Assembly: GCA_964522665.1 (NCBI GenBank)
Contig: CAZFVY010000045.1
Span: forward strand, 1-51,855
Length of the DNA stretch: 51,855 nucleotides
Direction of reading: 5' to 3'
Origin: CAZFVY01 sp964522665
Lineage (GTDB): Bacteria; Verrucomicrobiota; Verrucomicrobiia; Limisphaerales; CAZFVY01
Below, piece after piece: positions 1 to 9,300 of the stretch. The first letter of the stretch is position 1. Each line of letters starts with the position of its first letter. The notes below the pieces were generated by a model. The model was not told where the DNA came from and did not search any database. It worked only from the letters and a program-made list of their open reading frames with translations. A program made the translations under genes and the position numbers.

Positions 1-659
1 GCCGGCGGGGCTTGATGCACGGTAAGGTTATCAATCCACATCGTAAACGGGGCCTTGGGATAGCCGCCATAACTCGCGATCTTAAAATCGACCCCCTCGC
101 AGATATTGAGGTTCGGCGTGGTCTTATCGATTGGTTGCACGATATGCACCCATTGATTGGTGGCTTTGCCAGGAATTATCTGGCCGCTCCCGTAGTAATA
201 GCCGCCCGCGTCGGTGCTCGAGTCCACCATCCCGATGAGGAGCGTGCCAAAATCGCCGTTCGTCGTCGTCGGCGTGCTCGGATCGACCCGAACGTCCATC
301 TCGATCCGGTCATAGAGCGTGCCGTCAAGCAGGACCGTGTTGTCGTAGCCGTATTTGTTGTCGAAGGTTCCGAAGAAGACGGCTTGGTCGCCCGAAGCGC
401 CGAACGGCGCGACGACCTGGAGTGATCCCGAGTTCGCGTTGGTCGTCGCGTCCATCGTCGGGTCCCAGGTCATCGGCGTGTTGTTAAAGCCCAGGCCGTA
501 CCAATAAATCCACGACGCGACGGTCGTGCTGTCGTCGAACGAATTGAGGTAGGTGGAGGTCAGATAGGTGGCCGCGCGCGCGGTGGTGAGGGCGCCGCAG
601 AGCGCCGCGCCGGCCGCAACGGCGGCGACCCAGCGCTTGATCGAGTTAAGTTTAATCAT
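1..659 (-). CDS. Exported hypothetical protein, 3' end outside window
   Basis: The frame is open from the ATG at 659 to the window edge, giving 219 residues with no stop, so the C-terminus is missing. It begins MIKLNSIKRWVAAVAAGAAL, followed by a small hydrophobic stretch and an Ala-rich cleavage region (TTARA-A), so it is probably secreted. The mature part is rich in Thr, Asp, Gly and aromatic residues. A segment near residues 205-215 (MWIDNLTVH) is typical of beta-sandwich carbohydrate-binding or LamG-like exported proteins. I do not recognise a named family. It lies downstream of, and on the same strand as, another exported beta-sandwich protein, which suggests a surface or polysaccharide-related role. 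That role is inference. Confidence 0.75.
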   Translation of the reverse strand, partial: MIKLNSIKRWVAAVAAGAALCGALTTARAATYLTSTYLNSFDDSTTVASWIYWYGLGFNNTPMTWDPTMDATTNANSGSLQVVAPFGASGDQAVFFGTFDNKYGYDNTVLLDGTLYDRIEMDVRVDPSTPTTTNGDFGTLLIGMVDSSTDAGGYYYGSGQIIPGKATNQWVHIVQPIDKTTPNLNICEGVDFKIASYGGYPKAPFTMWIDNLTVHQAPP

Positions 660-1021
660 AGGTGTGAACTGGTTTCGGGCATTTGAATCTTCGAGTGGCT
701 CCACGGAGCCGCGTTATCTGATCCGTGAGGACTGGGCGCAATCCTCCCTGGTCTTCGGTCGCGCGCCCATCGATCGCGACCCGACTGTTCGGGCCGCCGT
801 CTCCTGGGACAAAAATGACGCCGCTGGCGCGCAATGGACTGGCATAGGCTTTGGTAAGAAATATCTAAGCCAAAAGCGCCAGTCTGTCGTGTCATCAAAA
901 CTCACGACATCAACCCGCGAAAATGTCCGGAACCCTCCGACGCCCCACAGCGGCGCCTTCAAAAATTCGCGAGCGCGGACTCCGCAAGGTCGGATGCGTT
1001 CCAGGCATCCCCGAGCTCACA
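660..1021. other. Intergenic region without a recognisable gene
   Basis: This is 362 bases between two minus-strand genes. The overlapping short frames on both strands have no start context, domain or composition that I would call coding. An A/T-richer patch around 850-880 (on the minus strand, TTAGATATTTCTTACC) could contain the promoter of the gene starting at 659, but I cannot place a clear -35/-10 pair. I see no repeat or strong hairpin. Confidence 0.5.
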
Positions 1022-3400
1022 TTAGGGCGTGATTTGGCCCCGGATTTCCCCGCCGGTGTTCGCGGCGGTGTAAATGTTCACGTACGCCTGTCCGTTAAGC
1101 ACGGCGGTGGCTTGGACCGTGTTGAGATCCACCGATCCGCTCAGGACGCCCGCGGCGCTATCGGTTGACGGAACCGGCAGGACGGCGATGATCTTGCCGA
1201 TCTGGTTCGCCGTCGCGGGGCCAAGAATGAACGCGCCGGTGGCAGGGCCCGACAAACCGGAGTAGCTGAGGTGATAGGTCAGCGTCCCGTTCTCGTAGCT
1301 CAGCGCGCCGGAACCGACGCCGGCCGTCGCGACGGCATTCGGAATTTCGGCGGCGCCATTCATTGCCAGGGTGAAGGGGGTCACGTCTGATGGCGCCGGG
1401 CCAACCACGCGAAAAAAACCGCCGTCGCCGTCCAGCGTCACCGTTACGGTCCGTGAATCGACCGTCAGCAGATCAATCCAGTTCGTGTCGCTAAGCTGGT
1501 ATTTCTTTTGCAACAGAAATGGGGCTGAGCCGCCCGTCCAACCGAGGTTCAAACTCGCGCCTTTAGCGATAAAGCGAACGATCCTCGGCGGCGCGGGCGG
1601 CGGGACATTAAAGCTCTGATTGTTGAGTCCAAATAGGTAAACGTTCTCGATCTCTAGCCCAGTCAGCGCCCGGCGCCAAATCCCCAGGTCGTCCACGAGA
1701 ACATTGTACATGAGCGCGCTCCCTAGGCCGCTATATAAACCGGTGCCATCCTGGCCGAGGTTGACGGTGTAGCCGGCGGCATGGTTGTCGATCGATCCGG
1801 TAACTCCAGAAAGCGGATCGGTCGAATACAACCGGCCGTCAACGTAGATGCTCGCGTTTCCGAGGCGCGCAAACGTCACCACAACATGATGCCATTGGCC
1901 GTCTCGAATCACCGGCGTCTTCGTCGTGCTCTCGACCGTCCCGCCGGCGTCCCCCGTGACATTCACCCGGAAATTCCCGCCGTCCTGCATAAAGATTCCC
2001 CAGCCCGGATTGGAACTTGAATTCCAGTTCTTGTTCGAGATGAAGACCGGATCGCCAAATTGGTTCCCCGGGAAATACCGGGTCCAAAAAGCGACGCTGA
2101 AATCGACGTCGTTACCAAATTTCAATGCATTCGGATAACCGAGCGAAACGTAATCGGTGCGGTCGTCACCAGTGGCGCTGATGCTGACTGCCAGCGGACC
2201 CACCTGCCCCGTCTCGAAGAACGCGGCGCCGAACGGTTTGCCGGTCAACCCGTTCCCCGACGAATCATCGTATGTCGCGTCAAAACTATAATGCGCGGCC
2301 AGGGCATTCGTGACATTGCAACTAGCCGGCGAGGGAAGAACGTTAACGTTAAATGGCAGACTGGACGCTGAACCTACCGAATTGGTCACCACGACCGAAT
2401 AAGCCCCCGCGTCGCTCGCTTGGAGCGCGCCGATCACCAGCGTAGCGTTCGTGGCGCCGGGAATAATGGAGCCTGCGTGAAGCCATTGGTACGTGTCCCC
2501 CGCGCCGGTCGCGACTACGGTGGCCTGCAATCCGATTCCCGCAAAATGGGTCTGGTCAGTGGGTTGGGAAACGATACTCGGCGCCGGTGACCCGATATCG
2601 ACATCGAAGCTTCGGCCGGCGAGGCCGTTGTTATAAATGATCGAAACCTCGCCCGCTGAAAGCGCCCGGCGCCAAATCCCCAGGTCGTCGAACTTCAACC
2701 CGATCATTTGCGCGAAGCCCAGGTCGTCGTATTGTCCCGTTCCGTCCTGACCGATGTTCACTTGAAGCGAGGTGTCGATGGAGCCGGTCACCCCCGAAAG
2801 GTCATCCACCAACGCCAGTTGGCCGTCAACGTAGAGACTGACCGCCGCGCCTCGGACGAAACTCGCGACCACGTTGTGCCAGTGACCGTCGCGGATGACG
2901 GGCGTGCTCGAATTGCTCTCCTTTTGGTCGAAGCCGTCGGTGACGTTGAGCCGGAGGTTGCCGTTATCCTGCGCGAAAATTCCCCAACCTGGATTATCGC
3001 TGCTGCCCCAATCCTTATTCGATATGAACGGCGGATCATCGACTTGATTCGTGTAGTTGACCCAGAACGAGATGGCGAAATCGACGCGATTCGTAAACCG
3101 GAGCACATCGGGATAGCCCAGCGAGACGTAATCAAATTCCGAGCCGTCTTTGCGAGTCGTCAAGACGACCGCCTGACCGATCTGACCTGGCGCAAATGTG
3201 GGGGCGCCGACCGGCGTGGCAACGACGCCGCTACCCGACGAATCCGAGTAAGCCCCATCAAAGGTCAAATGGGTCACCAAGCCGTTGGTGAGGCTGTTGG
3301 CGTTCGCGCGGTTGGCCACCGAAGCGAGCAGTCCGAATCCGAGGCCAAGAAAAGCCCGCCGCCACTGACGCAGGAGCAATCCTGCCCGACCGAAGTTCAT
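1022..3400 (-). CDS. Exported LamG-Ig-LamG-CHRD domain protein
   Basis: This 792-residue protein has a signal peptide (about residues 1-34, ending RANA). Two LamG/concanavalin-like jelly rolls follow (about 35-275 and 365-600), with related motifs (VSLGYP, FISNK, NPGWGIF, VIRDG.WH.VV, YVDG, DDLGIWRRAL). An Ig-like domain lies between them (PSIVSQPTDQT, YQWLHAGS). The C-terminal 115 residues look like a CHRD domain (MNGAAEIPNA, GPAT, YVNIYTAANTGGEIRGQ). I chose the ATG at 3400 because it overlaps the rpiB stop as ATGA and is immediately followed by the signal sequence. In-frame codons further upstream lie inside rpiB. LamG and CHRD domains bind glycans or protein partners outside the cell. No catalytic site is visible, so an adhesion or surface-matrix role is inferred. 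Confidence 0.88.
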   Translation of the reverse strand: MNFGRAGLLLRQWRRAFLGLGFGLLASVANRANANSLTNGLVTHLTFDGAYSDSSGSGVVATPVGAPTFAPGQIGQAVVLTTRKDGSEFDYVSLGYPDVLRFTNRVDFAISFWVNYTNQVDDPPFISNKDWGSSDNPGWGIFAQDNGNLRLNVTDGFDQKESNSSTPVIRDGHWHNVVASFVRGAAVSLYVDGQLALVDDLSGVTGSIDTSLQVNIGQDGTGQYDDLGFAQMIGLKFDDLGIWRRALSAGEVSIIYNNGLAGRSFDVDIGSPAPSIVSQPTDQTHFAGIGLQATVVATGAGDTYQWLHAGSIIPGATNATLVIGALQASDAGAYSVVVTNSVGSASSLPFNVNVLPSPASCNVTNALAAHYSFDATYDDSSGNGLTGKPFGAAFFETGQVGPLAVSISATGDDRTDYVSLGYPNALKFGNDVDFSVAFWTRYFPGNQFGDPVFISNKNWNSSSNPGWGIFMQDGGNFRVNVTGDAGGTVESTTKTPVIRDGQWHHVVVTFARLGNASIYVDGRLYSTDPLSGVTGSIDNHAAGYTVNLGQDGTGLYSGLGSALMYNVLVDDLGIWRRALTGLEIENVYLFGLNNQSFNVPPPAPPRIVRFIAKGASLNLGWTGGSAPFLLQKKYQLSDTNWIDLLTVDSRTVTVTLDGDGGFFRVVGPAPSDVTPFTLAMNGAAEIPNAVATAGVGSGALSYENGTLTYHLSYSGLSGPATGAFILGPATANQIGKIIAVLPVPSTDSAAGVLSGSVDLNTVQATAVLNGQAYVNIYTAANTGGEIRGQITP

Positions 3401-3822
3401 TCGAGTTGGCGAATTCGGTTGGCGTGCCGGCCCCCGGCGAACGACGTCGTCAGCCAGATTTTCACAATCTCCAGCGCCAACTCCTCCGGAATCGTCCGTT
3501 CGCCGATCGAGAGAACATTCGCGTCGTTGTGCTCGCGGGAAAGCCGCGCGGTGTCGAGGCTCCAACAAAGGGCGCAGCGAATGCCTTTGACCTTGTTGGC
3601 CGCGATCGCTTCGCCATTGCCGGAACCGCCCAGCACGATCCCCCGCTCGAATTCGCCGCGCGCCACCGCCTCGGCGACCGGCCTGATGTACACCGGGTAA
3701 TCGACCGACTCCGGGCCGTACGTGCCAAAATCCTTCACCTCGTGCCCAAGCTGACGGAGCAACTCGATGATCTTTCCCTTATACAAGAACCCGGCGTGAT
3801 CGGAGCCTATGGCGATTTTCAT
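3397..3822 (-). CDS. rpiB: Ribose-5-phosphate isomerase B
   Basis: This 141-residue cytoplasmic enzyme interconverts ribose 5-phosphate and ribulose 5-phosphate in the pentose phosphate pathway. The N-terminal GSDHAGF motif and the GGSGNGEAIAANKV block define the RpiB/LacAB family. The catalytic loop is the Glu type (GGSGNGE), as in mycobacterial RpiB, rather than the Cys type (CGSGIG) of E. coli. The conserved W.....A..SREHNDANVL.IG segment follows. Its stop overlaps the next start as ATGA, so the exported LamG protein is translationally coupled to it. The 88-base gap to the upstream pirin gene holds a long hairpin. Length is normal for the family (about 140-160). Confidence 0.95.
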   Translation of the reverse strand: MKIAIGSDHAGFLYKGKIIELLRQLGHEVKDFGTYGPESVDYPVYIRPVAEAVARGEFERGIVLGGSGNGEAIAANKVKGIRCALCWSLDTARLSREHNDANVLSIGERTIPEELALEIVKIWLTTSFAGGRHANRIRQLE

Positions 3823-3840
3823 ATTCGTGGGGCAGCGTTG

Positions 3841-3888
3841 ACGCGCCGCAGGGAAGCCCGATTCAATCGGGCCTCCCGAGCGGCGCGT
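3841..3888. repeat. Long near-perfect hairpin between pirin gene and rpiB
   Basis: A two-step inverted repeat. The outer arms ACGCGCCGC (3841-3849) and GCGGCGCGT (3880-3888) are exact complements. The inner arms 3851-3863 and 3865-3877 (GGGAAGCCCGATT against AATCGGGCCTCCC) have a single G.T mismatch. No T-tract follows on either strand, so it is not a classical intrinsic terminator. It could slow transcription or stabilise mRNA ends between the two genes. Confidence 0.7.
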
Positions 3889-3910
3889 GACACCAAACTT
3901 CGTTCGCGAA

Positions 3911-4615
3911 TCAATTCAAGTCAAATAGAATGAATTGCGAGGCTTTAACCCCGGTGAAAGCGAGGCTCGACTCAGCGCTCACCGCCGCGCCGTCACCCGC
4001 CCGGAGTTCGTGCTCGTTCAAACGGATCACGCCTTCCGCCACCTGCACCCAGGCATGGCGGCCGGGTTGCAACGCACGGGTCACCTGTTCGCCCGGCTTG
4101 AGTTGACCGGCGAGGACTTCGACATCCTGATGGATGGTGACCGCGCCATCCCGGCCATCCGGCGCCGCCAACAAGACCAGTTTCTCGCGCGCCAACGCGT
4201 CGGCGAACGACTTCTGCTCGTAACTGGGCGGCAGGAGCTTCCGCTCCGGCAAGATCCAGATTTGGAGCAAGTGAACCGGATCGACGGCGGAAGCGTTGAA
4301 TTCGCTATGCCGAATCCCCGCGCCCGCGCTCATGCGCTGCAATTCGCCCGGGTGGATTTGGCCCGCGTTGCCGAGGCTGTCCTTATGCTCGAGCGCGCCG
4401 GAGAGCACCCAGGTGATGATCTCCATGTCGCGATGCGGATGCAGCGGAAAGCCGCCGCCGCCCGCGACTCGGTCCTCATTAATCACCCGCAGATCCCGGA
4501 ACCCCATCTGTTCCGGGTCATAATAGTCCGCGAAGGAAAAACTGTGATAACTATCGAGCCAGCCGTGATTGGCGTGGCCCCGGGCATTCGATTCTCGTAC
4601 TGTAATCATAACCAT
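3911..4615 (-). CDS. Pirin family protein (YhhW-like)
   Basis: This 234-residue bicupin protein has the pirin N-domain signature: RGHANHGWLDSYHSFSF, then HPHRDMEIITWVLSGALEH.DSLGN and an RMSAGAGIRHSEFN block. The His/His/His/Glu metal set is therefore visible. E. coli YhhW has quercetin 2,3-dioxygenase activity in vitro, and many pirins respond to oxidative or redox stress. Substrate here is unknown. It lies 113 bases downstream of azoR on the same strand and probably belongs to the MarR-controlled stress module. Length is usual for the YhhW branch. The start ATG at 4615 gives MVMITVRES, matching family N-termini. Confidence 0.9.
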   Translation of the reverse strand: MVMITVRESNARGHANHGWLDSYHSFSFADYYDPEQMGFRDLRVINEDRVAGGGGFPLHPHRDMEIITWVLSGALEHKDSLGNAGQIHPGELQRMSAGAGIRHSEFNASAVDPVHLLQIWILPERKLLPPSYEQKSFADALAREKLVLLAAPDGRDGAVTIHQDVEVLAGQLKPGEQVTRALQPGRHAWVQVAEGVIRLNEHELRAGDGAAVSAESSLAFTGVKASQFILFDLN

Positions 4616-4728
4616 TGCGCTTTCATTGAGGGCGCTGCTTCGGTTCGTTACATTGCGTGGTCGATCACGATCCGTCCGCCGCCCTCAACTGCCGCGACGG
4701 TGAGGTCGATCACCATGGATTGTTCGCT

Positions 4729-5358
4729 TCAAAACGTTTTCACTAATTCGTCCGCCTGCCGCAGCGCGGCGGCGATCGCCTGATCTTTCGGTCCCGGACC
4801 GCCGAGCGTTGGCTCGATGAAAATCGACTTCACGTCCGTGAATCCGATGAATCCAAGAATTTGCTGCACATAACGGCTCTGCTGATCGTAACCCTCGGCC
4901 CCCGTGCCCGCGCCGTACGCGCCGCCTCGCGCATAGACCACCAGCGCCGGCTTGCCGGTCACCAGGCCGCGATAGCCGGTCTCCGGTGAGAACGTGAACG
5001 TCTGCCCCGGTTGAACCAGGACGTCGATGTAATGTTTCAAAATATAAGGAATGCTGAAATTCCACATCGGCACGGAAAAGACGTATTTGTCCGCGCCCGT
5101 GAATTGGCGGCAGATGCTTTCGACCGCCGCCCAGGCGCGGCGCTGCTCCTCCGTGTGCGGCTGGCCGTGCAGGATGGCGTATTTGGCGTCGATCGTCGCC
5201 GCGTCGAACCGCGGCAGCTCCGTCGCCCAAAGATCGAGCGTCGTGATCGTATCCTGGGGATGCTGGGCCTGATACGCGCCGACAAAATGCCGGGCGACCT
5301 CGATCGAGGCGGCGCGGTCCTTGCGGGGTGACGATTCAATATAGAGCAATTGTGACAT
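4729..5358 (-). CDS. azoR: FMN-dependent NADH-azoreductase
   Basis: A 209-residue flavodoxin-fold quinone/azo reductase that uses NAD(P)H and FMN. Visible family features are the N-terminal phosphate loop (ESSPRKDRAAS), the FMN-site motif VPMWNFSIPYILKHYID and a GQTFTFSPETGYRGLV segment. A glycine-rich loop follows (ARGGAYGAGTG), then the YVQQILGFIGF block. These enzymes detoxify quinones by two-electron reduction. The gene starts 12 bases after the MarR-family regulator gene and is almost certainly cotranscribed with it. The sequence is complete with no odd substitution. Confidence 0.94.
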   Translation of the reverse strand: MSQLLYIESSPRKDRAASIEVARHFVGAYQAQHPQDTITTLDLWATELPRFDAATIDAKYAILHGQPHTEEQRRAWAAVESICRQFTGADKYVFSVPMWNFSIPYILKHYIDVLVQPGQTFTFSPETGYRGLVTGKPALVVYARGGAYGAGTGAEGYDQQSRYVQQILGFIGFTDVKSIFIEPTLGGPGPKDQAIAAALRQADELVKTF

Positions 5359-5370
5359 AAGTTTATCCTT

Positions 5371-5886
5371 TTACGGACGGGATGGTTTCGCGGGACGTTT
5401 GCCCGCGTTGGGTTCAGAGGCTGTTTCCGACATCGAGAGCGCCGCGGCGCCAAAGCCGAGTTTTTTCAGGAGCGCGAGCAGGCTTTTGCGTTCCGGCTGA
5501 CTGAGCGCGGCGGTGGCCGCCTCCATCGCGTCCGCGTGCTGGCGGAACGCGCCGGAGATCAGTCCGCGCCCGGCGGGCGTCAGACGCACGCGGCAGACGC
5601 GGCGGTCCTGTTCATCCCACTCACGGACCACCAGCCCCTTCTTTTCGAGCCGGTCCACGGCGGCGGTGCATGAACCGCTCGTCAACAAGACCCGCCGGCC
5701 GATGGCGTTCACCGGCGACGGCCCTTTGTTCAACAAAAGCTCCAGCACCGCAAAATCCGACAGGCCCATCCCCAACTCGGTGATGTTCCGCAGCGCGTGG
5801 GCCTTGACCGCCGCGGTGGCCTTCCACAGCACCAGCCATAGGTGAACACCCGAGGTGTCGCTGGCAGGATTTGTTTTCGCGTTCAT
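5371..5886 (-). CDS. MarR-family transcriptional regulator
   Basis: A 171-residue winged-helix repressor. The recognition region (INAIGRR-type: VNAIGRRVLLTSGSCTAAVD) is followed by the wing motif LEKKGLVVREWDEQDRRVCR, which carries the conserved D..DRR of MarR proteins, and then LTPAGR. I start it at the ATG at 5886. An in-frame GTG at 5901 is possible but lies closer to the predicted -10. The upstream palindrome TATCTTGA-TG-TCAAGATA overlaps the -35 hexamer of its own promoter, so autorepression with azoR is likely. Genes of this MarR type beside azoreductases usually sense quinones or electrophiles. The number and position of sensing cysteines would need checking, and only a few Cys are present. 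Confidence 0.92.
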   Translation of the reverse strand: MNAKTNPASDTSGVHLWLVLWKATAAVKAHALRNITELGMGLSDFAVLELLLNKGPSPVNAIGRRVLLTSGSCTAAVDRLEKKGLVVREWDEQDRRVCRVRLTPAGRGLISGAFRQHADAMEAATAALSQPERKSLLALLKKLGFGAAALSMSETASEPNAGKRPAKPSRP

Positions 5887-5921
5887 CGATTCAGGCGCCA
5901 CCCGGCGCTATCACTGAGGCC

Positions 5922-5949
5922 ACTATGACACCATTTATCTTGATGTCAA
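5922..5949 (-). promoter_or_regulatory. Predicted sigma-70 promoter of marR-azoR
   Basis: On the minus strand a consensus -35 TTGACA (5949-5944) is followed after 16 bases by CATAGT (5927-5922), which matches 4 of 6 positions of TATAAT. The predicted transcription start is about 30 bases upstream of the marR ATG. The -35 lies inside the operator palindrome, giving a direct steric mechanism for repression. Confidence 0.6.
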
Positions 5950-5953
5950 GATA
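5936..5953. promoter_or_regulatory. MarR-type operator palindrome
   Basis: TATCTTGA (5936-5943) and TCAAGATA (5946-5953) are exact inverted repeats separated by TG. The 8+2+8 geometry and the TATCT...AGATA ends resemble operators of MhqR/OhrR-like MarR regulators that control azoreductase and quinone-stress genes in Firmicutes (as I recall). A further half-site-like TAAAGATA lies about 10 bases upstream. Confidence 0.7.
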
Positions 5954-6004
5954 CTTTGTGTAAAGATATTGTCCGCCCCTGAATCAACCCGGCGCCGCCG
6001 CGCC

Positions 6005-6047
6005 TATGGACCGCGGCGGCAAGCGCAGCGCGACGCCGCTTTCGCCA
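6005..6047 (+). repeat. Dispersed GC-rich repeat, copy A1
   Basis: This copy reads TGGACCGCGGCGGCAAGCGC followed by AGCGCGACGCCGCTTTCGCC. The core is an imperfect hairpin (GCGGCG ... CGCCGC). It belongs to the same family as the copies at 6148-6188 and around 16.5-17.0 kb. Confidence 0.75.
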
Positions 6048-6078
6048 AGCCCCACCGCGCATCACCACCCCATCGACG

Positions 6079-6120
6079 CCCACAGCGGTGTCGCGCTCGG
6101 TAGGCGCCGCTCTCCAAAAG
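6079..6120 (-). repeat. Dispersed GC-rich repeat, copy A2 (inverted)
   Basis: Read on the minus strand it gives TTTTGGAGAGCGGCGCCTAC then CGAGCGCGACACCGCTGTGG, a diverged inverted copy of the flanking repeats. Direct-inverted-direct copies within 190 bases fill the gap between marR and the glycosidase gene. Confidence 0.6.
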
Positions 6121-6147
6121 CCCTCAGCGCAAAATCTCCTTCCGCGC

Positions 6148-6188
6148 CGTGGAGTGCGGCGGCAAGCGTAGCGCGACGCCGCTTTCGC
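6148..6188 (+). repeat. Dispersed GC-rich repeat, copy A3
   Basis: This copy reads CGTGGAGTGCGGCGGCAAGC then GTAGCGCGACGCCGCTTTCGC, the most canonical copy of the family in this window. The remaining bases from 5954 to 6374 hold no supportable gene. Confidence 0.75.
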
Positions 6189-6374
6189 GCCGCCCTCCGC
6201 GCCGCCACCGCGCCCAGCCCCCCTCGCCACGCTGATTTCCATTGAAAACGCCCGCGCTTTGCTGCGTGATGAGGTCATTACCAAAAGCGAAACCGCGCGA
6301 ACATGGACTCTTTGGTCACCGATTTATTTATGCGCAGAGCCGAGTTGAAACCAGAGTCCGCCCCGAGCATTGCC

Positions 6375-9300
6375 ATGACACTTCCATTTATCTCCCGCCC
6401 GCCACGCAGACGCCCACTCAGTCATCGTGACGCCACCCATCCCGTCGTCGTGGCTCGCGACGGCGTCGCGCGGTTGCCGCTGAGAATCGCCCCCGTTCGC
6501 CCCTTACGCGCGCCATCCCGACGCTTCGCGGCTCTCCTGCTCGCGGCATTCGTCCTCCGGTCGTTCAACGCCCGCGGCGCGGATAATTCCAACAGCGTCG
6601 AGTTGCCACCGGGAGTCGTCGCGGTGTGGGATTTGGCAAAGGCGTATCATGAAACGACCGCCACTCGCGAACGGGTTTGCCTCAACGGCCTGTGGCAATG
6701 GCGACCCGGCGCCGCCGAGCTGCCGACGCCGCCCCGTGAAGGTTGGGGTTACTTCAAAGTTCCGGGAAGCTGGCCGGGCGTCACCGATTACATGCAGAAA
6801 GATTCGCAGAAAGTCTTTCTCCACCCGAGTTGGAAAGAAACCAATTTGGCCGGCCTGGGGGCCGCCTGGTATCAACGGGAGTTTACCGTCCCCGGCGCGT
6901 GGGCCGGGCGCCGGATCACGCTCAACGTCGAATACCTCAATTCCTTCGCGGCGGTCTTTGTGGACGGCCGAAAAGCCGGCGAGCTTCGCTTCCCCGGCGG
7001 CGACCTGGATCTCACCTCGGTCTGTCCGCCCGGCCAAACGCATTCGCTGGGCCTGTTCGTGGTCGCGCTGCCGCTCAAAGGCGTGCTGCTTTCGTACACC
7101 GACAGCGCTTCCGCCCGCGAGGTCAAAGGCAGCGTCGCTCGGCGCGGGCTGTGCGGCGACGTCTTTCTTACCAGCGCTCCCTTGGGGCCAAGCATCTCCG
7201 ACGCGCGGATCGCGCCCTCCGTGCGGAAACGCGAACTGGCCATCGACGCCACCCTTGACGCTGGCGCGCCGAATGCGCGCTACACGCTGCGCGCGTTGGT
7301 CAGACAGGGAGGCCGAATCGTCAGGCAATTCAGCTCCCCGGAATTTCGCGCCGAGGATCACGCGGATGGCCACGTCTCCTTCACTACAAAATGGATGCCC
7401 GACAAACTTTGGGACCTGCACACGCCGCAAAACGTCTGCGAGCTTGAGCTTTCGCTCCTCGACGCCGCCGGGCGGGTCCTCGATGCCAGTTGGACAAGGC
7501 GGTTTGGCTTCCGCGAATTCTGGATCTACGGCCGCGATTTCTATTTGAACGGCGCCCCGATTCATCTCTCGGCCGTGCCGCTGGATAACGCCGAGGTCGG
7601 CGCCGCTTGGGCCACTTACGCCGCGGCCCGCGAAAGCCTGGAGCGGCTCAAAGGTTTCGGCATCAACTACGTTTACACCCATAACTACGGTTGCGAACCC
7701 GGCTCGCATCTTAGCTTCACGGAAATACTCCGCGCGGCGGACGACGTCGGCATGTTGGTCGGCCTCTCCCAACCGCATTTCAGCCACTACGACTGGCAGG
7801 CGCCGGACGCCGATCGCAACAACGGCTACGCGCGCCACGCCGCGTACTACGTCCGCGTCGGGCAAGATCACCCCTCCGTCGTGATGTACCCGATGAGCCA
7901 CAACGCCACCGGTTACGACGAAGACATGAACCCCGATCTGATCGACGGCATCCATGACCAACGCGACACCTGGGCGCGCAAAAACCTCGCGCTGGCGCTG
8001 CGCGCCGAAGCCATCGTCAAACGACTCGATCCGAGCCGGATCGTTTACCATCATGCCTCGGGCAATCTTGGCGTGATGCACGACAGCAATTTCTACCCGA
8101 ACTTCGCGCCGGCGCAGGAACTGAGCGACTGGTTCGAGCATTGGGCGACGGTCGGCGTGAAACCGGTCTTCACGTGCGAGTACGGCGCGCCGTTCACCTG
8201 GGACTGGACGATGTATCGCGGCTGGTACCGCGGCCAGCGGGAATTCGGCAGCGCCAAGGTTCCGTGGGAATTCTGCGTCGCCGAATGGAACGCGCAATTC
8301 TTCGGTGACACGGCTTATCGGATCAGCGAACCGGAAAAGGCCGACCTCCGCTGGGAGGCGAAGCAATTCCGCGCGGGCGCTCTCTGGCATCGGTGGGACT
8401 ATCCCTTCGACGTTGGCTCGTCCCGTTTCGACGAGCGCTATCCCATCTTCGCGCTTTACGTGAATGACAACTGGCGCGGCTTTCGCGGCTGGGGCGTCTC
8501 CGGCGTTTCGCCGTGGGAATATGAGCATTTCTGGAAACTGCGCCCCGGCGTCAATCGCGACCGGCGCGAACTCGCGGTGGACTGGAACAATCTGCAACGC
8601 CCCGGATTCAGCCCCGATTACCTCGATCAGCGCTTCGAGCGGATGGACATGGCGTACGAAAAATCAGATTGGATCGCCACGCCCGCCGCCGAAGCGCTCC
8701 TGCGCAATAATCGCCCGCTCCTCGCGTTCCTGGCCGGCGCCCCGGCTCATTTCACCTCCAAGGATCACAATTATCTGGCCGGCCAAACGGTCGAAAAACA
8801 AGTCATCGTCATCAACGATTCCCGGGAGCCTGCGACCGGCCGCGTCGAGTGGACGCTCGCCCTGCCGCGCGCCGTCACCGGAACGCGCCGCGTCACGGTG
8901 GCGCCCGGCCGCCAAGCGCGGATTCCTCTGCGCTTCGAATTGCCGGCGAACATCAACCCGGGAGCCTACGAAATCCAGCTGCGCGCCCACTTCGGCCAGG
9001 GAGAGGTTCAAGAGGACCGGTTTACGATCGACGTCGCGCCACCGCCGGGGGGCGCGCCGCTCGACGCCCGGATCGCGCTGTTTGATCCGAAGGGAGAGAC
9101 TGCGGCGGCGTTGGACCACATCGGGGTGCGGTACGAGAAGGTGGACGCCGGCGCCGATCTGGCGACGTTCGACATTCTTGTGGTGGGCAAAGCCGCCTTG
9201 GCTCCGGACGGCGAAGCGCCGGACATCAGCCGCGTCCGCGATGGATTGAAAGTGGTCGTGTTCGAGCAAACGTCCGCGACGTTGGAGAAGCGGTTCGGGT

